Notes under the pieces: model-generated
Databases searched by the model: none
The model's input: only the letters and a program-made list of their open reading frames with translations
Told to the model about the DNA's origin: nothing
Part shown: positions 5,885 to 6,319 of the stretch, piece by piece
Layout: each line of letters starts with the position of its first letter
Position numbering within the stretch: position 1 is the stretch's first letter
Made by a program: the position numbers and the translations under genes
DNA from: an uncultured Halieaceae bacterium
Lineage (GTDB): Bacteria; Pseudomonadota; Gammaproteobacteria; Pseudomonadales; Halieaceae
Assembly: GCA_938045215.1 (NCBI GenBank)
Contig: CALINF010000304.1
Coordinates: forward strand, 1 to 6,319
DNA: 6,319 nt
Direction: 5' to 3'

Positions 5885-6256
5885 CTACCACAGCCAATCG
5901 CCAAACAAAATCACCGCCCAACTGGTTAACGCGATACCACTGGCCGTGAACACGGCGGCAGACCCCATGTCTTTTGCGCGTCCTGATAGCTCATGATGCT
6001 CCTCGCCAATGCGATCCACTACCGCCTCTATCGCGCTGTTAAGCAGTTCAACAGCAAGTAACAGCAGTAGCGGTAACACCAGCAGCAAGAACTCTATGGG
6101 GTTCTCAGCCAGAACGCACGCTAGCGCGGTGCCCACGATGGCAAGAAACAATTCCTGACGAAACGCAGCCTCATGTTGAAAGGCCGCCTTGATGCCGTAC
6201 CAGGAGTAGCGGGTGGCGTCGATTATCCGGGCAAAGCCGGTTTTACCGGGTTTCAT
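5885..6256 (-). CDS. dgkA: Diacylglycerol kinase DgkA (integral membrane)
   Basis: The 123-residue protein matches the small trimeric membrane kinase of Gram-negative bacteria (122 residues in E. coli). It phosphorylates diacylglycerol to phosphatidic acid with MgATP at the inner membrane and recycles diacylglycerol released during glucan and lipopolysaccharide modification. The block VELLNSAIEAVVDRIGEEHH (69-88) and the following ELSGRAKDMGSAAV (89-102) are nearly identical to E. coli. Active-site residues are all kept: E29 (E. coli E28), E70 (E69), N73 (N72), E77 (E76), K95 (K94) and D96 (D95). Three transmembrane helices are visible near 36-51, 55-72 and 98-118, after an amphipathic N-terminal helix with the AFRQE motif. 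The ATG at 6256 lacks a clear ribosome binding site. A TGA of another frame overlaps it as ATGA, which suggests coupling to an upstream gene beyond the edge. Confidence 0.97.
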   Translation of the reverse strand: MKPGKTGFARIIDATRYSWYGIKAAFQHEAAFRQELFLAIVGTALACVLAENPIEFLLLVLPLLLLLAVELLNSAIEAVVDRIGEEHHELSGRAKDMGSAAVFTASGIALTSWAVILFGDWLW

Positions 6257-6318
6257 TTTTCGTAGTGTCCGTATCGGGCAAGCGGATAAGAGAAGGGTCG
6301 GTTTGTATCGAAAACGAT
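6253..6318 (-). CDS. Possible 3' end of an upstream gene coupled to dgkA (partial, unidentified)
   Basis: On the minus strand one frame is open from the right edge and ends IVFDTNRPFSYPLARYGHYE-K at a TGA (6253-6255) that overlaps the dgkA ATG as ATGA. This would explain why dgkA has no ribosome binding site of its own. A second frame is equally open, ending SLIRLPDTDTTKNETG at a TAA (6243-6245) 14 bases inside dgkA, and the dgkA frame itself is also open. With only about 20 codons I cannot decide which, if any, is coding and I do not recognise the product. The alternative is that this stretch is simply the dgkA promoter region. Confidence 0.3.
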   Translation of the reverse strand: MVFDTNRPFSYPLARYGHYEK

Positions 6319-6319
6319 T

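Noticed and set aside
1..6319. Mobile elements, CRISPR arrays, defence or biosynthetic clusters
   Set aside because: No transposase, integrase, regularly spaced repeats or terminal inverted repeats are seen, and all large frames belong to ordinary chromosomal families.

Overview
The window looks like a piece of a Gammaproteobacteria chromosome, possibly from a marine oligotroph of the OM60/NOR5 (Halieaceae) or Cellvibrionales type. This rests on the gene set: an HrpB-type DEAH helicase, an Escherichia coli-like DgkA of 123 residues, a secreted DUF885 protein, an NnrU-family membrane protein and a type 1 (DhlA-like) haloalkane dehalogenase. The lineage is an inference from gene content; no rRNA or other marker is present.

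Layout from left to right. Positions 1-218 (minus) hold the first 72 codons of a haloalkane dehalogenase that runs off the left edge. Just upstream of it on the same strand are two very small genes: a 44-codon single-span membrane peptide (276-410) and a 34-codon GTG-started peptide (407-511). They overlap by ATGA, and the GTG is preceded by a near-perfect ribosome binding site. Positions 512-727 separate them from hrpB and hold a palindrome at the hrpB stop, weak promoter-like boxes and one doubtful 22-codon reading frame. hrpB (728-3298, minus) is intact with all helicase motifs and the HrpB C-terminal domain. Its leader contains an 11-bp stem-loop. Next, also on minus, is a full-length exported DUF885 protein (3437-5173) carrying an HEAVPGHH metal-site-like motif. 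A 125-bp divergent intergenic region with an extended -10 on one side and a dyad on the other separates it from the NnrU-family gene (5299-5862, plus). That gene converges on dgkA (5885-6256, minus). The dgkA start overlaps, by ATGA, the stop of one of the two reading frames that stay open to the right edge.

The main genes do not form one pathway. They are separate housekeeping or accessory units: RNA helicase, periplasmic putative peptidase, inner-membrane protein and lipid recycling kinase. The one group that reads like an operon of unknown purpose is the small-peptide pair leading into the dehalogenase. I see no mobile element, CRISPR array, tRNA or rRNA. Nothing in the window amounts to a demonstrably new multi-gene system; the coupled micro-genes, the hrpB leader hairpin and the dyad upstream of the DUF885 gene deserve the closest second look.
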